Positions 26,209-35,188 of a stretch of 64,000 nt of DNA are shown in pieces. Numbering within the stretch: position 1 is the stretch's first letter; every line of letters begins with the position of its first letter. Origin of the DNA: Paenibacillus sedimenti. Lineage in GTDB: Bacteria > Bacillota > Bacilli > Paenibacillales > NBRC-103111. The stretch spans positions 285,828 to 349,827 of the forward strand of contig NZ_JACVVD010000007.1 in assembly GCF_014534655.1 (NCBI RefSeq), written 5' to 3'. The notes beneath the pieces are model-generated. The model was not told the origin of the DNA. It was given only the letters and a program-made list of their open reading frames with translations, and did not search any database. The position numbers and the translations under genes were made by a program.

Positions 26209-26990
26209 GATGTCCTCCCACCCGTCTGTATGACGGTAACGGTAACTCCGGCGGATTCAAGCTCTTTCAGCGCAATGTCCGATATACCGTCATCCGTCAG
26301 AAGCTGGTCGATCTCGGGTAATCCGGCGACCTTGGCAAATGATACCCTTCCGTATTTGCTGTGATCCATCAGTAAAATCACCTGCTTGGTTGAACGGAAG
26401 AAAGCCCTTTTGGTTGCAGCCTCCGACATATTTGGCGTTGTGAGTCCGATAACGGGGTCCAGTCCATTTGTGGCAACAAAGGCTTTATCGACATGCACGG
26501 ATTCCAGCGCCTTCTCTGCAAGCGGTCCTACCATCGCCAGTGTTTCATGACGCAAGGTGCCGCCCGTTAGAATCAACTCGATTCCCGTATTGGCGGACAG
26601 TTCTTGAGCGACCGCAACGGAATTGGTTACAACCGTGAGCTGCTTGAATGTTTTCAATTCCTTTGCCAAATAATATGTGGTAGTCCCTGAATCAAGTAAA
26701 ATGGAATCGCCTTCCCGTACCATAGATGCAGCTTCTTTAGCTATAAGTTCCTTTTGCAAACGATAGCGATCTTCTTTTTCCACGAAAGTGGGTTCCGAAT
26801 TATCGCTGACAAAGGCTACAGCTCCCCCATGCGTTCGACGAAGCTTTCCGTCTTCCTCAAGAATTTTCAGATCTCTACGAACGGTCGATTCGGAGACCTG
26901 AAAATGCTGAGCCAGCTCCTGAACGGACGCCCGCTCTCTTGTTTGAACATAATCGGCGATCTTCTGCTGACGCTCTTCCTCAAACAGCAT
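26205..26990 (-). CDS. fruR: DeoR-family fructose operon repressor
   Basis: Transcription repressor of 261 residues. The DeoR winged helix-turn-helix (about 1-58: EERQQKIADYVQTRERASVQ then VSESTVRRDLKILEEDGKLRR) is followed by a sugar-phosphate-binding effector domain with GDSILLDSGTTTYYLA and VATNGLD. Family members are usually released by fructose 1-phosphate. It is the first gene of the operon and so represses itself. Candidate operators are the four TGATTGA boxes around the promoter at 27044-27139. Confidence 0.93.
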   Translation of the reverse strand: MLFEEERQQKIADYVQTRERASVQELAQHFQVSESTVRRDLKILEEDGKLRRTHGGAVAFVSDNSEPTFVEKEDRYRLQKELIAKEAASMVREGDSILLDSGTTTYYLAKELKTFKQLTVVTNSVAVAQELSANTGIELILTGGTLRHETLAMVGPLAEKALESVHVDKAFVATNGLDPVIGLTTPNMSEAATKRAFFRSTKQVILLMDHSKYGRVSFAKVAGLPEIDQLLTDDGISDIALKELESAGVTVTVIQTGGRTS

Positions 26991-27039
26991 TATGACCTCT
27001 CCTATTCCACTCTATACACTTGCGCATATACGATCATAT

Positions 27040-27140
27040 TATTTGATTGATTGTTCTCATTCATGATTATATGTGATTGATAATTGTTTGTAAAGCGCTT
27101 TCTATAGGAATTATTTTCAAATTCAATCATGTTCAATCAC
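27040..27140 (-). promoter_or_regulatory. fru operon promoter with cre and four TGATTGA boxes
   Basis: On the minus strand TTTACA (27089-27094), 17 bases, TATAAT (27066-27071) make a near-consensus SigA promoter. A cre-like palindrome TGTAAAGCGCTTTCTA (27089-27104) covers the -35, where CcpA would repress. The heptamer TGATTGA or its complement appears at 27044-27050, 27074-27080 (in the spacer), 27123-27129 and 27133-27139, a likely FruR operator set. Confidence 0.75.
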
Positions 27141-27213
27141 AAACTTATCGGGTTTTATCGCCAATGAGAAGAACCCACTCCTAAGAGAGTGAGTCTAGAG
27201 AAGCTTCTATGAA

Positions 27214-28092
27214 TCAGGCCGCATTCGCTTCTTTCCGGGTAAAGGTTGAGTACGTCCAATTCACCAGAAAAATGCCGACAAGGATGAGTGAACCCCCTGC
27301 ATAAACGTACCATTTCACGACTTCACCAAGCAGCAACCATCCGGACAACACCCCAAAGAATGGCGCTAGAAACAAGAAAGCACTTGTTTTACCTGGATCA
27401 CCTTGCTTCAACAGATAGAACCATGATGCAAACTGCACGATAGAAGCCATAATCGCTAGCCATAGCAGAATCAGCAGTGCGGATGCGCCTAAGGATAGCT
27501 TCGGGGTCTCCATCGTAAAGCCCAGTACAAGCAGCAACAGTCCGCCGAAAAGCATTTGGTAGGCCGTAAGAACCCATACATCCAGACCGGCTCCCCATTT
27601 TTTAATGAGCAGTGTCGCGATCGCCCACGATATCGCAGAACCAATCCCAAGCAGCGTACCGGTTTGCAGTTGCAAATGAACGCCCAGTGTAATAAACACG
27701 CCCACACAACCGAGGATGACGCCAAGCCATTGTGATAAACGGTATTTCGCGCCTAGAAACAGGGTGCCCAACACGATAACGAACAATGGATTTGTAAAGG
27801 TTAAAATCGACGATTCACCCGCCGTAATAGTACGCAAGCTTAGAAAAATGCAGCCCATAACTCCGGCTGTCTGAAACGCGCCTACAGCCAAGATTTTACC
27901 CCAGTCCCGATAAGCCGCAGGACGAGGCCTTTTCCTCACAACTATAGCCATAATCACCCCTGCCAGCGTAAAACGAAGGCCTGCCAACAATAGGGGCGAG
28001 TAATAAGTTAACCCCATTTTACCGACTGCAAAAGATGAACCCATCAAGGATGTAGTTACAACCACAAGTATGCCAAATAAATAACGATTCAT
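27214..28092 (-). CDS. EamA/DMT-family permease
   Basis: Ten-segment membrane transporter of 292 residues from the drug/metabolite superfamily, usually an exporter of amino acids or other small metabolites. Two EamA repeats are visible: FAVGKMGLTYYSPLLLAGLRF at the start of the first and the SAISWAIATLLIKKW segment beginning the second. GGGGAGG precedes the ATG. It is divergent from the ArsR-type regulator at 28278, which probably controls it. Substrate cannot be told. Confidence 0.9.
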   Translation of the reverse strand: MNRYLFGILVVVTTSLMGSSFAVGKMGLTYYSPLLLAGLRFTLAGVIMAIVVRKRPRPAAYRDWGKILAVGAFQTAGVMGCIFLSLRTITAGESSILTFTNPLFVIVLGTLFLGAKYRLSQWLGVILGCVGVFITLGVHLQLQTGTLLGIGSAISWAIATLLIKKWGAGLDVWVLTAYQMLFGGLLLLVLGFTMETPKLSLGASALLILLWLAIMASIVQFASWFYLLKQGDPGKTSAFLFLAPFFGVLSGWLLLGEVVKWYVYAGGSLILVGIFLVNWTYSTFTRKEANAA

Positions 28093-28277
28093 TGAATCCT
28101 CCCCTGCTTACATCCTAAAAAAACTGCAAGATGTCGCTGTTGCTTCGCATCCACATTTCCATTATGCTCGAAATATGTTTGCTTGAGTCCCTGTTCGTGT
28201 CCGATAATAGGATTATAAAATAAATTGTTTTCGTTGTTCATCGAAATATGATTGCATCCTGCAGGAGGTTGAGATTC

Positions 28278-28964
28278 ATGTGTACGAACCCGAATATTGT
28301 GGAAGTCGCTTCCCTCATCGGCGAGCCTTCCCGAATCGCGATTCTGCTGCACCTTCTCGGCGGCAAATCGCTGCCGGCTAGCGAGCTGGCCCGCGCCGCG
28401 CGCATAACGCCGCAGACCGCGAGCTCCCACCTTTCGAAGATGGTGGAAGGAGGTCTACTCGTCCATGAGTCATATGGACGGCACAAATATTACCGGCTGG
28501 CGAGCGCCGAGGTGGCCTACGCCCTGGAGGCGCTGCAAGCCATCGCCTCGCCGAAGCCGATTCGCTCTCTTCGCGAATCGGATCAACTGAGGGCGCTGCG
28601 TTACGCGCGCACCTGCTATGATCATTTAGCCGGTCAGGTCGGCGTAGCCCTGACAGACCGGCTGTTGGAGCTGGGCCTGCTTCAGGAGGAGGGTAAGGAT
28701 TTCATCCTTAGCCCGGAGGGGAAGCAGCGGCTTGTGCATTTCGGCGTCGAGGTCGAAGAGGAGCGCAAGCGCCGGCGCCATTATGCACGGCAGTGCCTCG
28801 ACTGGAGCGAACGCCGTCATCATGTATCCGGCGCGCTTGGCGCCGCCCTGACAAGACGGCTTTTTGAGCTCCGCTGGATCGAGCGGCTGGAGGGCGTTCG
28901 TGCCGTACGCGTCACCACTGAGGGTTTGCAGGGACTAGCGGATGAATTTGGGGTTGTGTTGTAA
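28278..28964 (+). CDS. ArsR-type winged-helix regulator
   Basis: Transcription regulator of 228 residues, about twice the length of a plain ArsR protein. Residues 1-85 form the winged helix (IGEPSRIAILLHLLGGKSLP, ITPQTASSHLSKMVEGGLLV, GRHKYYRLA); the C-terminal half is of a type seen in longer ArsR-like proteins and contains ALRYARTCYDHLAGQVGVAL and later a WIERLEGVRAV strand. No obvious metal-binding Cys pair, so probably not an arsenic sensor. The start at 28278 follows AGGAGG; a frame from 28248 lacks it. GC-richer in the third codon position than its neighbours. Likely regulator of the divergent EamA gene. Confidence 0.85.
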   Translation: MCTNPNIVEVASLIGEPSRIAILLHLLGGKSLPASELARAARITPQTASSHLSKMVEGGLLVHESYGRHKYYRLASAEVAYALEALQAIASPKPIRSLRESDQLRALRYARTCYDHLAGQVGVALTDRLLELGLLQEEGKDFILSPEGKQRLVHFGVEVEEERKRRRHYARQCLDWSERRHHVSGALGAALTRRLFELRWIERLEGVRAVRVTTEGLQGLADEFGVVL

Positions 28965-29099
28965 GGAAATCGTCTTCGGAGGAAACTTTGTTTCGGCAAC
29001 ATTCGCCCCCCTCCTTTTAACCAAATTATTCAATGCACACCAGCCCGTAATTTACATATATTGGTATGGCTTAGCGACAAAATGATAAGGAGAACGTCC

Positions 29100-29501
29100 A
29101 TGAATTATCCTCCTTCTTACTACCCGCCGCAGCCTCATACCCTGTATGGCAACTATCCGCTGCCGGCTGCTGTTTACCCGACACCCTACTGGGTGTGGAA
29201 TCGCGATTTCCCGCCGGTGGATACGACCATATTAGCGCATTCCGTCGTTGGCTTTCAAAAACTGATGAAAGACGCTTCTATCGTATTGAGCAAGCTTTCC
29301 GATCAACACATTTCCAACCAGATCATGACCGCCGCGCAGACCGGCAACCAAAAGGAAGTGGATCGCATCGTTCACGCTTTCGGCTGCGAATCGCTGGTCA
29401 TGACCGGCTACACCCCTTCCGGCGTTCAGTTCAAGATTGATCCCCGTGATCAGGGCGTACCATGCTGCAGCTTAACGATGATGCTCAAATGGGGCAGATA
29501 G
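29100..29501 (+). CDS. Pro/Tyr-rich small protein, unknown
   Basis: A 133-residue soluble protein without recognised family. The first 35 residues are rich in Pro and Tyr (NYPPSYYPPQPHTLYGNYPL), as in spore coat-associated proteins; the rest is a compact domain with VDTTILAHSVVGFQKLMKDA and a Cys-Cys pair in PCCSLTMML. GGAGAACGTCC before the ATG and a terminator after the stop support expression as a single gene. A spore-coat role is a guess from composition and host type. Confidence 0.75.
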   Translation: MNYPPSYYPPQPHTLYGNYPLPAAVYPTPYWVWNRDFPPVDTTILAHSVVGFQKLMKDASIVLSKLSDQHISNQIMTAAQTGNQKEVDRIVHAFGCESLVMTGYTPSGVQFKIDPRDQGVPCCSLTMMLKWGR

Positions 29502-29531
29502 CATCGGCGTAATTGCTTGAAAGCCGCAATA

Positions 29532-29578
29532 AAAAAGCAATCTTGACCAACGGAAAGTGGCCGAGATTGCTTTTTTAA
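29532..29578 (+). terminator. Terminator after the Pro/Tyr-rich gene
   Basis: AAAAAAGCAATCT(TG)ACC... pairs with GG(CC)GAGATTGCTTTTTT. Symmetric, about 30 bp past the stop. Confidence 0.85.
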
Positions 29579-30360
29579 TTCGAAACTATCGTTCCCCAAT
29601 ATATGTACTCGAAAAATCACACAGATTTATCATTCAAACGATAATTTCCATAGTTATACACGAAAAATCATACACAAAAGCTCTAATTGAAGCGAAGAGC
29701 CCGATTTTATATGAAATTTCATACAGAATCGTTGTTTCAATCAACAACAAAGTTTAACAGAGCCTTTTATTATGAGTTAGATGCCAGCCTTTACCAATCT
29801 GCTCGAACAAGTCATCGATTGGTCCGACGGAACGCCTAAGCCGCTGATCACAGCACCATGCAACACCCGTATTTGCCGGAGAAACGCACCTCCGAATCGG
29901 TCCCTTTTCTTCTTTGCCGATGTCTCATCCGTTACATTTAAGTATGAGGTTCGGGTGACGCGATCGAGCAACCGGAGGCTCGTCATTAATGTCTATGGCT
30001 TAAGCAGCAAACAGCCCTTCACGCCCCAAGTCGGGGGTACGGTGCTTCAACATGATCTAGTAGAATCAAGCGCAGCTAGTTATACCGCTTAATGATCTCC
30101 TGCAGCTTCAGAGCAAGCACCATAAGTCCTTCCACTTTGAGCGAGCCAAGCATAAACGCCATAGTCGTGTTCAAATCATCGTTCAAGATACCGGCCTCGC
30201 GTCTTCCGCTCCGAGGTTCGGTCTTTTTTACTTCGAGTCAACCGCCACCTGTCTATTTCTGTTATTTGACTAATTCGCCCGATAAAACTACAATATGTAG
30301 TGTTGATATTGAACGTTTTATTCTATTATTCTAACTCATCTTCAAAGGAGCTTAAGCCCA
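29579..30360. other. Intergenic stretch with no convincing gene
   Basis: About 780 bp. The first 180 bp are AT-rich with short repeats of GAAAAATCA(C/T)ACA. The 29781-30092 frame on the plus strand and its mirror have poor codon character and no ribosome binding site. On the minus strand 30076-30237 is open and ends LGSLKVEGLMVLALKLQEII then KRYN, an amphipathic helix that looks protein-like, but the only start is a TTG at 30186. It may be a 36-residue gene or the tail of a lost one. Confidence 0.4.
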
Positions 30361-31092
30361 ATGGACCAAACAATGATGCAGCAAGGACCCGGTCTCATTT
30401 CCATATTACTTTATATAGGCATCGGCATCTTTGTTCTAGCGATTGTCGGCTACGTGCTGGCTGTCAGAACGAACAAGGCGAATACGAGCCGATTGAAAAA
30501 GGCCGAAAAGCAAGTCCTGCAAAAAAAGTATAAACGCAATCTCATGATCTCCCATGTACTTCTGACTCTGGCTGTTTTGCTCACTGGCACTTCGCTCATT
30601 CAGCAATCCTCCGACAAATACAGCATCGAGAAATTGAACTTCAATGCGCCTATTCAAGTGACAACCGATAAGGATTACGGTCGCGGTCATTCCGAAATGC
30701 CGCTCCTATATGAGATGAAGATCCCAACCTCCGGAACGCATAGCCCGCATGATTTAAAGTTCGGTTTTTATACGGAAAAGCCGTCTACTGAAATGCTTGT
30801 CCATAATTTAGAGCATGGCGATATTATTATCCATTATCACCCGGATGCGAGTGCCGAGCTGCTGGACAAGCTTCGCTACATTACCAACTTCAAAAAAGCA
30901 GGTGCAGGCGTTCTGGCTGTTCCTAACCCGGTTGTGCCGAGCGATCAGGAAGTGGTCGTGACGGCATGGACCAAAACGATGCAGCTGCAAAAATACGATG
31001 ATGCGAGCGTCGGCACCTTCATTTATCAGCATATCGACAAAGGTCCGGAGCAGATCCCGCCTGAAATCCGCCGCGGCGGCGGGACAATGTGA
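30361..31092 (+). CDS. DUF3105 membrane-anchored protein
   Basis: A 243-residue protein with two hydrophobic segments near the N-terminus (about 12-34 and 60-78) and an extracytoplasmic C-terminal domain. That domain has GRGHSEMPLLYEMKIPTSGT and HNLEHGDIIIHYHPDA, the LEHG..(I/V).YxP signature of DUF3105, whose function is unknown. AAAGGAGCTTAAGCCCA precedes the ATG. It stands alone on the strand, 18 bp before the end of a convergent AraC gene. Confidence 0.85.
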   Translation: MDQTMMQQGPGLISILLYIGIGIFVLAIVGYVLAVRTNKANTSRLKKAEKQVLQKKYKRNLMISHVLLTLAVLLTGTSLIQQSSDKYSIEKLNFNAPIQVTTDKDYGRGHSEMPLLYEMKIPTSGTHSPHDLKFGFYTEKPSTEMLVHNLEHGDIIIHYHPDASAELLDKLRYITNFKKAGAGVLAVPNPVVPSDQEVVVTAWTKTMQLQKYDDASVGTFIYQHIDKGPEQIPPEIRRGGGTM

Positions 31093-31109
31093 TCACATAT
31101 ACTTGCCCC

Positions 31110-31907
31110 TTACTTACGCAACGTTTCACGGTCAGAAACGAAATCCGTCGGCACTAAACCGGTAAGACGCCTGAACACTCTGTAAAAATAAGACGGATCG
31201 CTGAATCCGATAAATTCCGAAATCTCCGTTACCGTCAGCGCGGAATGCCTCAGCATGTAAACGGCAGTTTTGATCCTTGTGGCGTTAACAAACTCACTGA
31301 TCGTTTGCCCGGTTACCTTGCTAAAGAGCGAAGCAGCATAGTTTGGCGACCGGTTGATACAGGCGCCAAGCTCTTCCTTGGTTACGTGCTCGCGGTAATG
31401 ATTTTGAATATAGGCTTTCATTTGCTCGACTAATTGAGAAGTGGCGCCGTTTGCCGTGTCCCCTTGATCCCACTCTCTTTGTAAATGTACAAACAGCTCT
31501 TTTAACAGCGCTTCGCACAGCGTTTGGTAATAGGGCTGTTTGTCTTGCCATTGCTGCAGCATGTAGCGCAGGCGATCCAAAATCAAATCGTACTTGCCGG
31601 TCATCCGGCTTCGAGACTGCTTCGAGTGCAAGAGCGGCAGCTGCTCGACGAGTCCATCGGCGGCAAACTGGATAACATATTTCTCATGCAGCACCGTAGG
31701 CACGCTTTTTCCGTAGAATGCGGTCTCGCTCGGGATGAGCAGCCATTGCCCTTTCTCCAGCAACTGCTTCTTCTCGGGATTGCCTCCGCCAATCCAGTAC
31801 ACACACTTGCCGTATGTGACCAGTACTAGCGTCCAGTACGGTTTATGATCGTGTTCCTCGAAGTACCAATTGCTCGTTTTGTCATACTTGATGGATGTAA
31901 CCCGCAT
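31110..31907 (-). CDS. AraC-family transcription regulator
   Basis: Regulator of 265 residues. The N-terminal half is a cupin-like effector domain (HDHKPYWTLVLVTYGKCVYW), the C-terminal 100 residues the AraC DNA-binding domain with THVTKEELGACINRSPNYAA-like first helix-turn-helix (VTKEELGACINRSPNYAA) and GFSDPSYFYRVFRRLTGLVP as the second. Sugar-sensing relatives are common. I place the start at the ATG at 31907; two earlier in-frame starts exist (31922, 31937). It is divergent from pyk, but whether it controls that gene is not known. Confidence 0.87.
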   Translation of the reverse strand: MRVTSIKYDKTSNWYFEEHDHKPYWTLVLVTYGKCVYWIGGGNPEKKQLLEKGQWLLIPSETAFYGKSVPTVLHEKYVIQFAADGLVEQLPLLHSKQSRSRMTGKYDLILDRLRYMLQQWQDKQPYYQTLCEALLKELFVHLQREWDQGDTANGATSQLVEQMKAYIQNHYREHVTKEELGACINRSPNYAASLFSKVTGQTISEFVNATRIKTAVYMLRHSALTVTEISEFIGFSDPSYFYRVFRRLTGLVPTDFVSDRETLRK

Positions 31908-31927
31908 ATTGATTCCACTTCCCATAC

Positions 31928-31950
31928 TATAGTACATATAGAATACTATA
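31928..31950. promoter_or_regulatory. Inverted repeat between the AraC gene and pyk
   Basis: TATAGTA and TACTATA, arms of 7 bp around 9 bases, in the divergent intergenic region. It may hold overlapping -10 sequences or be an operator. Confidence 0.35.
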
Positions 31951-32034
31951 TTTCATGGAACTTCGGAACATTTAGGACTAAAATGAAGCCAATATCAAAA
32001 TCGATAGTCCCCCATGAAAGGAAGTCCTATAGTG

Positions 32035-33447
32035 ATGCGTAAAACGAAAATCATTTGTACGATGGGACCCGCTTGCGATTCTGTCCCTACCCTCAAAGAA
32101 TTAATCCGTGCCGGCATGAGCGTAGCCAGGCTGAATATGGCTCACGGCGATTTGGACGAGCATCGCGGACGCATCGCGAGAGTGCGTCAAGCTGCCAAGG
32201 AGCTTGGCGTGACCATCCCGATTCTTATGGATATTAAAGGACCGGAAATCCGGATCGGACAACTGAAGGACGCTTCCTACGACTTGCAAAAAGGCGATCG
32301 CATCATTCTCACGACCGAGCAAATCGTCGGCGATTCCCGTCGTGTTTCCGTGAACTACCCGGGGCTTCCGCAAGATGTGAAGCCTGGAAATCTGGTGCTC
32401 ATCGATGACGGCTCGATCGAGCTTCAGGTTGAAAGCGTAGATGGAACCGAAGTCATCTGTACGGTCCTGAACCAAAGCGTGCTGAAACAGCGCAAAGGCG
32501 TGAATTTGCCGGGTGTACGTACCTCTCTGCCGGGTGTGACAGAACGGGACATTATGCATTTGAAATTCGGCGTGGAGGAGAACATCTCCATCGTCGCGAT
32601 GTCTTTCGTTCGCAACGGGGATGACGTCCGCGAAGTCCGCCACATTCTGGAGCAGCATGGCGCAGGATCTACGCCGATCGTCTCGAAGATCGAGAACGAA
32701 GAGGGCATGGAGAGCTTCGCTTCCATTCTGGAAGCCTCCGACGGCATCATGGTGGCACGGGGTGACCTGGGCGTCGAAATTCCGACCGAGGAAGTGCCGA
32801 TCGCCCAGAAAGAAATGATCCGCCAATGCAATCTTGCGGGTAAGCCGGTTATTACGGCGACGCAAATGCTAGATTCCATGCAGCGGAATCCGCGCCCTAC
32901 GCGCGCCGAAGTGAGCGACGTAGCGAATGCGGTTCTTGACGGCAGCGACGTCGTGATGCTCTCCGGCGAGACCGCCGCCGGCAAGTACCCCGTCGAGTCC
33001 GTGACGATGATGGCGACGATCGCCGAGCGCGTTGAGCAGACGATGGAGCGCAGCTCTTTGGTTGACGCGCAGCTCCAGTCGAATAACGAAGTGACGGAAG
33101 TGCTGTGCCAGGCTGTTGTCACGTCGGCGAACAAGCTGCACGCAGCGGCGATCCTGACGCCGACGGAGAGCGGCTTCACCGCCCGCATGATCGCGAAATA
33201 TCGCCCGGAAGCGCCGATTCTGGCGATTACGTCAAACGAGTACGCGATCAACTACTTGAGCATGGTGCAGGGCGTTATCCCGATTCACGGGGAAACCTGT
33301 GACTCCACGGACGCGTTGATCCGCTCAGCGATCCAGCAAGCCGAGACGCTAGGCTACGTGAAGAAGGGCGACCTCGCGATCGTGTCCGCCGGCATCCCGA
33401 TCGGGAAGTCCGGGACGACTAACCTGCTGAAGGTTGAGCGGGTATAA
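32035..33447 (+). CDS. pyk: Pyruvate kinase
   Basis: Glycolytic enzyme of 470 residues that makes pyruvate and ATP from phosphoenolpyruvate and ADP. It begins RKTKIICTMGPACDS and has ARLNMAHGDLDEH, ILMDIKGPEIR, the active-site block SKIENEEGMES, MVARGDLGVEIP and VMLSGETAAGKYPVE. It ends after the allosteric C domain (GTTNLLKVERV) and lacks the extra PEP-utilizer domain of the longer Bacillus PykA, so it may be a second isozyme. ATG at 32035 with GAAAGGAAG upstream; an in-frame start 21 bases earlier lacks a site. Not linked to pfkA here. Confidence 0.95.
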   Translation: MRKTKIICTMGPACDSVPTLKELIRAGMSVARLNMAHGDLDEHRGRIARVRQAAKELGVTIPILMDIKGPEIRIGQLKDASYDLQKGDRIILTTEQIVGDSRRVSVNYPGLPQDVKPGNLVLIDDGSIELQVESVDGTEVICTVLNQSVLKQRKGVNLPGVRTSLPGVTERDIMHLKFGVEENISIVAMSFVRNGDDVREVRHILEQHGAGSTPIVSKIENEEGMESFASILEASDGIMVARGDLGVEIPTEEVPIAQKEMIRQCNLAGKPVITATQMLDSMQRNPRPTRAEVSDVANAVLDGSDVVMLSGETAAGKYPVESVTMMATIAERVEQTMERSSLVDAQLQSNNEVTEVLCQAVVTSANKLHAAAILTPTESGFTARMIAKYRPEAPILAITSNEYAINYLSMVQGVIPIHGETCDSTDALIRSAIQQAETLGYVKKGDLAIVSAGIPIGKSGTTNLLKVERV

Positions 33448-33452
33448 AACGC

Positions 33453-33475
33453 GCCAATTAATTGGCAGTTTTTCT
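33453..33475 (+). terminator. Terminator after pyk
   Basis: GCCAATTAATTGGC is self-complementary and followed by AGTTTTTCT. Confidence 0.65.
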
Positions 33476-34017
33476 ACATTTGCGTCCACAGCGTACTAAT
33501 AAAGAACCTCGTGACTCCAGTAAGTACAAGAATTGTGTGCTAAGGTTAGGTTAAAGAATAAAAGTCCATAAACAACGAACAATGTTCGCTGTTTATGGAC
33601 TTTTGTGCGTTCGGGGCCTGAAACGAAGCTATCTGACCATTATTAGCGTCTCCAATATGCCTTATTTGCGACCTTTGTCCTTAACGCCTCGTGAAGCCTA
33701 TCGAATGGGCAGCTCCCTACTCATTCGGATAGCTTTTCCGCTATTGACGAACCGACGGAAAATAATAGGGCTATAAATCTCAACTCAGCTTTACTGCCAA
33801 CAATAACGCAGGTAGTTTTTTCGCATCAAAACTTACTTTTAGTTAGTTGATCCAAATGTTTGGATAATGTCCAAATCGTTTGCCTTCTTACATAATTTCG
33901 CTTACTAAAATATAATCATTTTCAACAAGCTCCGCCAGACGTGGCGAGCTAACGATCACGGGACTCATGAGCTAGCCATGCTCCCAATAATTAAGGTCTA
34001 TAGAAAGGGAGATCAAT
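33476..34017. other. Intergenic region with long hairpin and palindrome
   Basis: No gene seen in 540 bp. A perfect 15-bp-arm hairpin lies at 33560-33604 (AAAAGTCCATAAACA / TGTTTATGGACTTTT), terminator-like but 110 bp beyond pyk's own terminator and with no gene between. A palindrome ATCCAAA-TG-TTTGGAT at 33850-33865 is 150 bp upstream of the MFS gene and may be its operator. A second stem (CTATCGAATG...CATTCGGATAG) lies near 33697-33732. Confidence 0.5.
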
Positions 34018-35187
34018 ATGAATCGCACTTTGATATATCTGCTTACGCTAGGCGTCTTCCTCACCGCCACATCCGAATTGGTGGTTGCCGGAATTTTAAA
34101 TGTGATTGCTAATGAGATGGGTATTTCCGTTGCCCTTTCCGGGCAATTAATAACCGCATATTCGCTGGCTTTTGCAATTGGAACCCCCATTCTGGTGGCG
34201 TTAACCTCCCGAGTAGGTCGTAAAAAAATGCTGATCATTTCATTATCGGTTTTCATCCTTGGTTGCTTAATTTCTTTCGGAAGTTCTAATTATACGGTTC
34301 TGCTGACATCCAGAATTGTTCTGGGGTTGAGCGCAGGCGTATACCTTGTTGTTGTATTCAGTTCGGTTAGTAAACTGGTGCCTGTCGAGAAACTCGGAAG
34401 TGCGATGGGCACGGTCATCCTCGGATTTAGCAGCGCTATGGTGCTTGGCGTGCCGATCGGTATAGCGATAACCAATTGGCTGAGTTGGCAGGTCATTTTT
34501 ATCCTATTGGCGATTGTCAGCACGTTCATCCTGATCGGGATGTTCTATCTGCTTCCTGAAATCGAAGGGGATGCTCCAGTCTCATTCAAGCAACAGTTGC
34601 TGGTACTAGCAAATCCGGTCATTCTTGCGGGACTGCTTATTACTTTTTTCAGGGAAACCGGGGGCTCAATCATGTATACGTACTTGACGCCTTTTCTGGA
34701 AACGATCCTTCATATGAATACATCCGCCATCGCGATTACGATGCTGATTTTTGGAATTTTCGGTGCAATCGGATCCCGGATAGGCGGTTATGGGGTCGAC
34801 AAATGGGGAACGTCGCGAATGATATCATACGGTTTGGCAGCTCAAGTAGCGTCCCTGGCTTTGCTTCCGCTGCTCAGCGCATCATTGGCGGCCGGGATGG
34901 CGGTGACTGCGATATGGATTTTTTCCATGTTTGTCATCGCTCCGGCCATCCAAACTTACTTTATTCAACAGGCGCCTCAATCTTCTAATTTGGTTCTAAG
35001 TTTAAATACATCCGTTATTCATTTAGGACTCGCAACAGGTGCCGGTTTGGGGGGAGCGGTCGTATCCTCAATGTCCACAGTTCTGTATAATCCGTGGGTA
35101 GCAAGCGGGGCAGTTGTACTGGGTTTCCTTGTAGCTATCGTTTCGTTCTTCATGCGCAAGAGAAATTTAAAAGAAACTATTGCTTAA
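34018..35187 (+). CDS. MFS transporter, AraJ/YdhP-like
   Basis: Twelve-segment major facilitator of 389 residues, probably a small-molecule exporter. The first segments carry FLTATSELVVAGILNVIANE and the loop 2-3 motif LTSRVGRKKM, and the motif C-like GTVILGFSSAMVLGVPIG in segment 5 marks antiporters of the DHA1 group. GAAAGGGAGATCAAT precedes the ATG. Single gene. Substrate unknown. Confidence 0.9.
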   Translation: MNRTLIYLLTLGVFLTATSELVVAGILNVIANEMGISVALSGQLITAYSLAFAIGTPILVALTSRVGRKKMLIISLSVFILGCLISFGSSNYTVLLTSRIVLGLSAGVYLVVVFSSVSKLVPVEKLGSAMGTVILGFSSAMVLGVPIGIAITNWLSWQVIFILLAIVSTFILIGMFYLLPEIEGDAPVSFKQQLLVLANPVILAGLLITFFRETGGSIMYTYLTPFLETILHMNTSAIAITMLIFGIFGAIGSRIGGYGVDKWGTSRMISYGLAAQVASLALLPLLSASLAAGMAVTAIWIFSMFVIAPAIQTYFIQQAPQSSNLVLSLNTSVIHLGLATGAGLGGAVVSSMSTVLYNPWVASGAVVLGFLVAIVSFFMRKRNLKETIA

Positions 35188-35188
35188 G

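Noticed and set aside
29781..30092. A 103-codon plus-strand ORF
   Set aside because: No ribosome binding site, low similarity to any fold by eye, and competing frames on the other strand; left as intergenic.
32101..33251. Two long minus-strand ORFs across pyk
   Set aside because: Mirror frames of a highly conserved enzyme.
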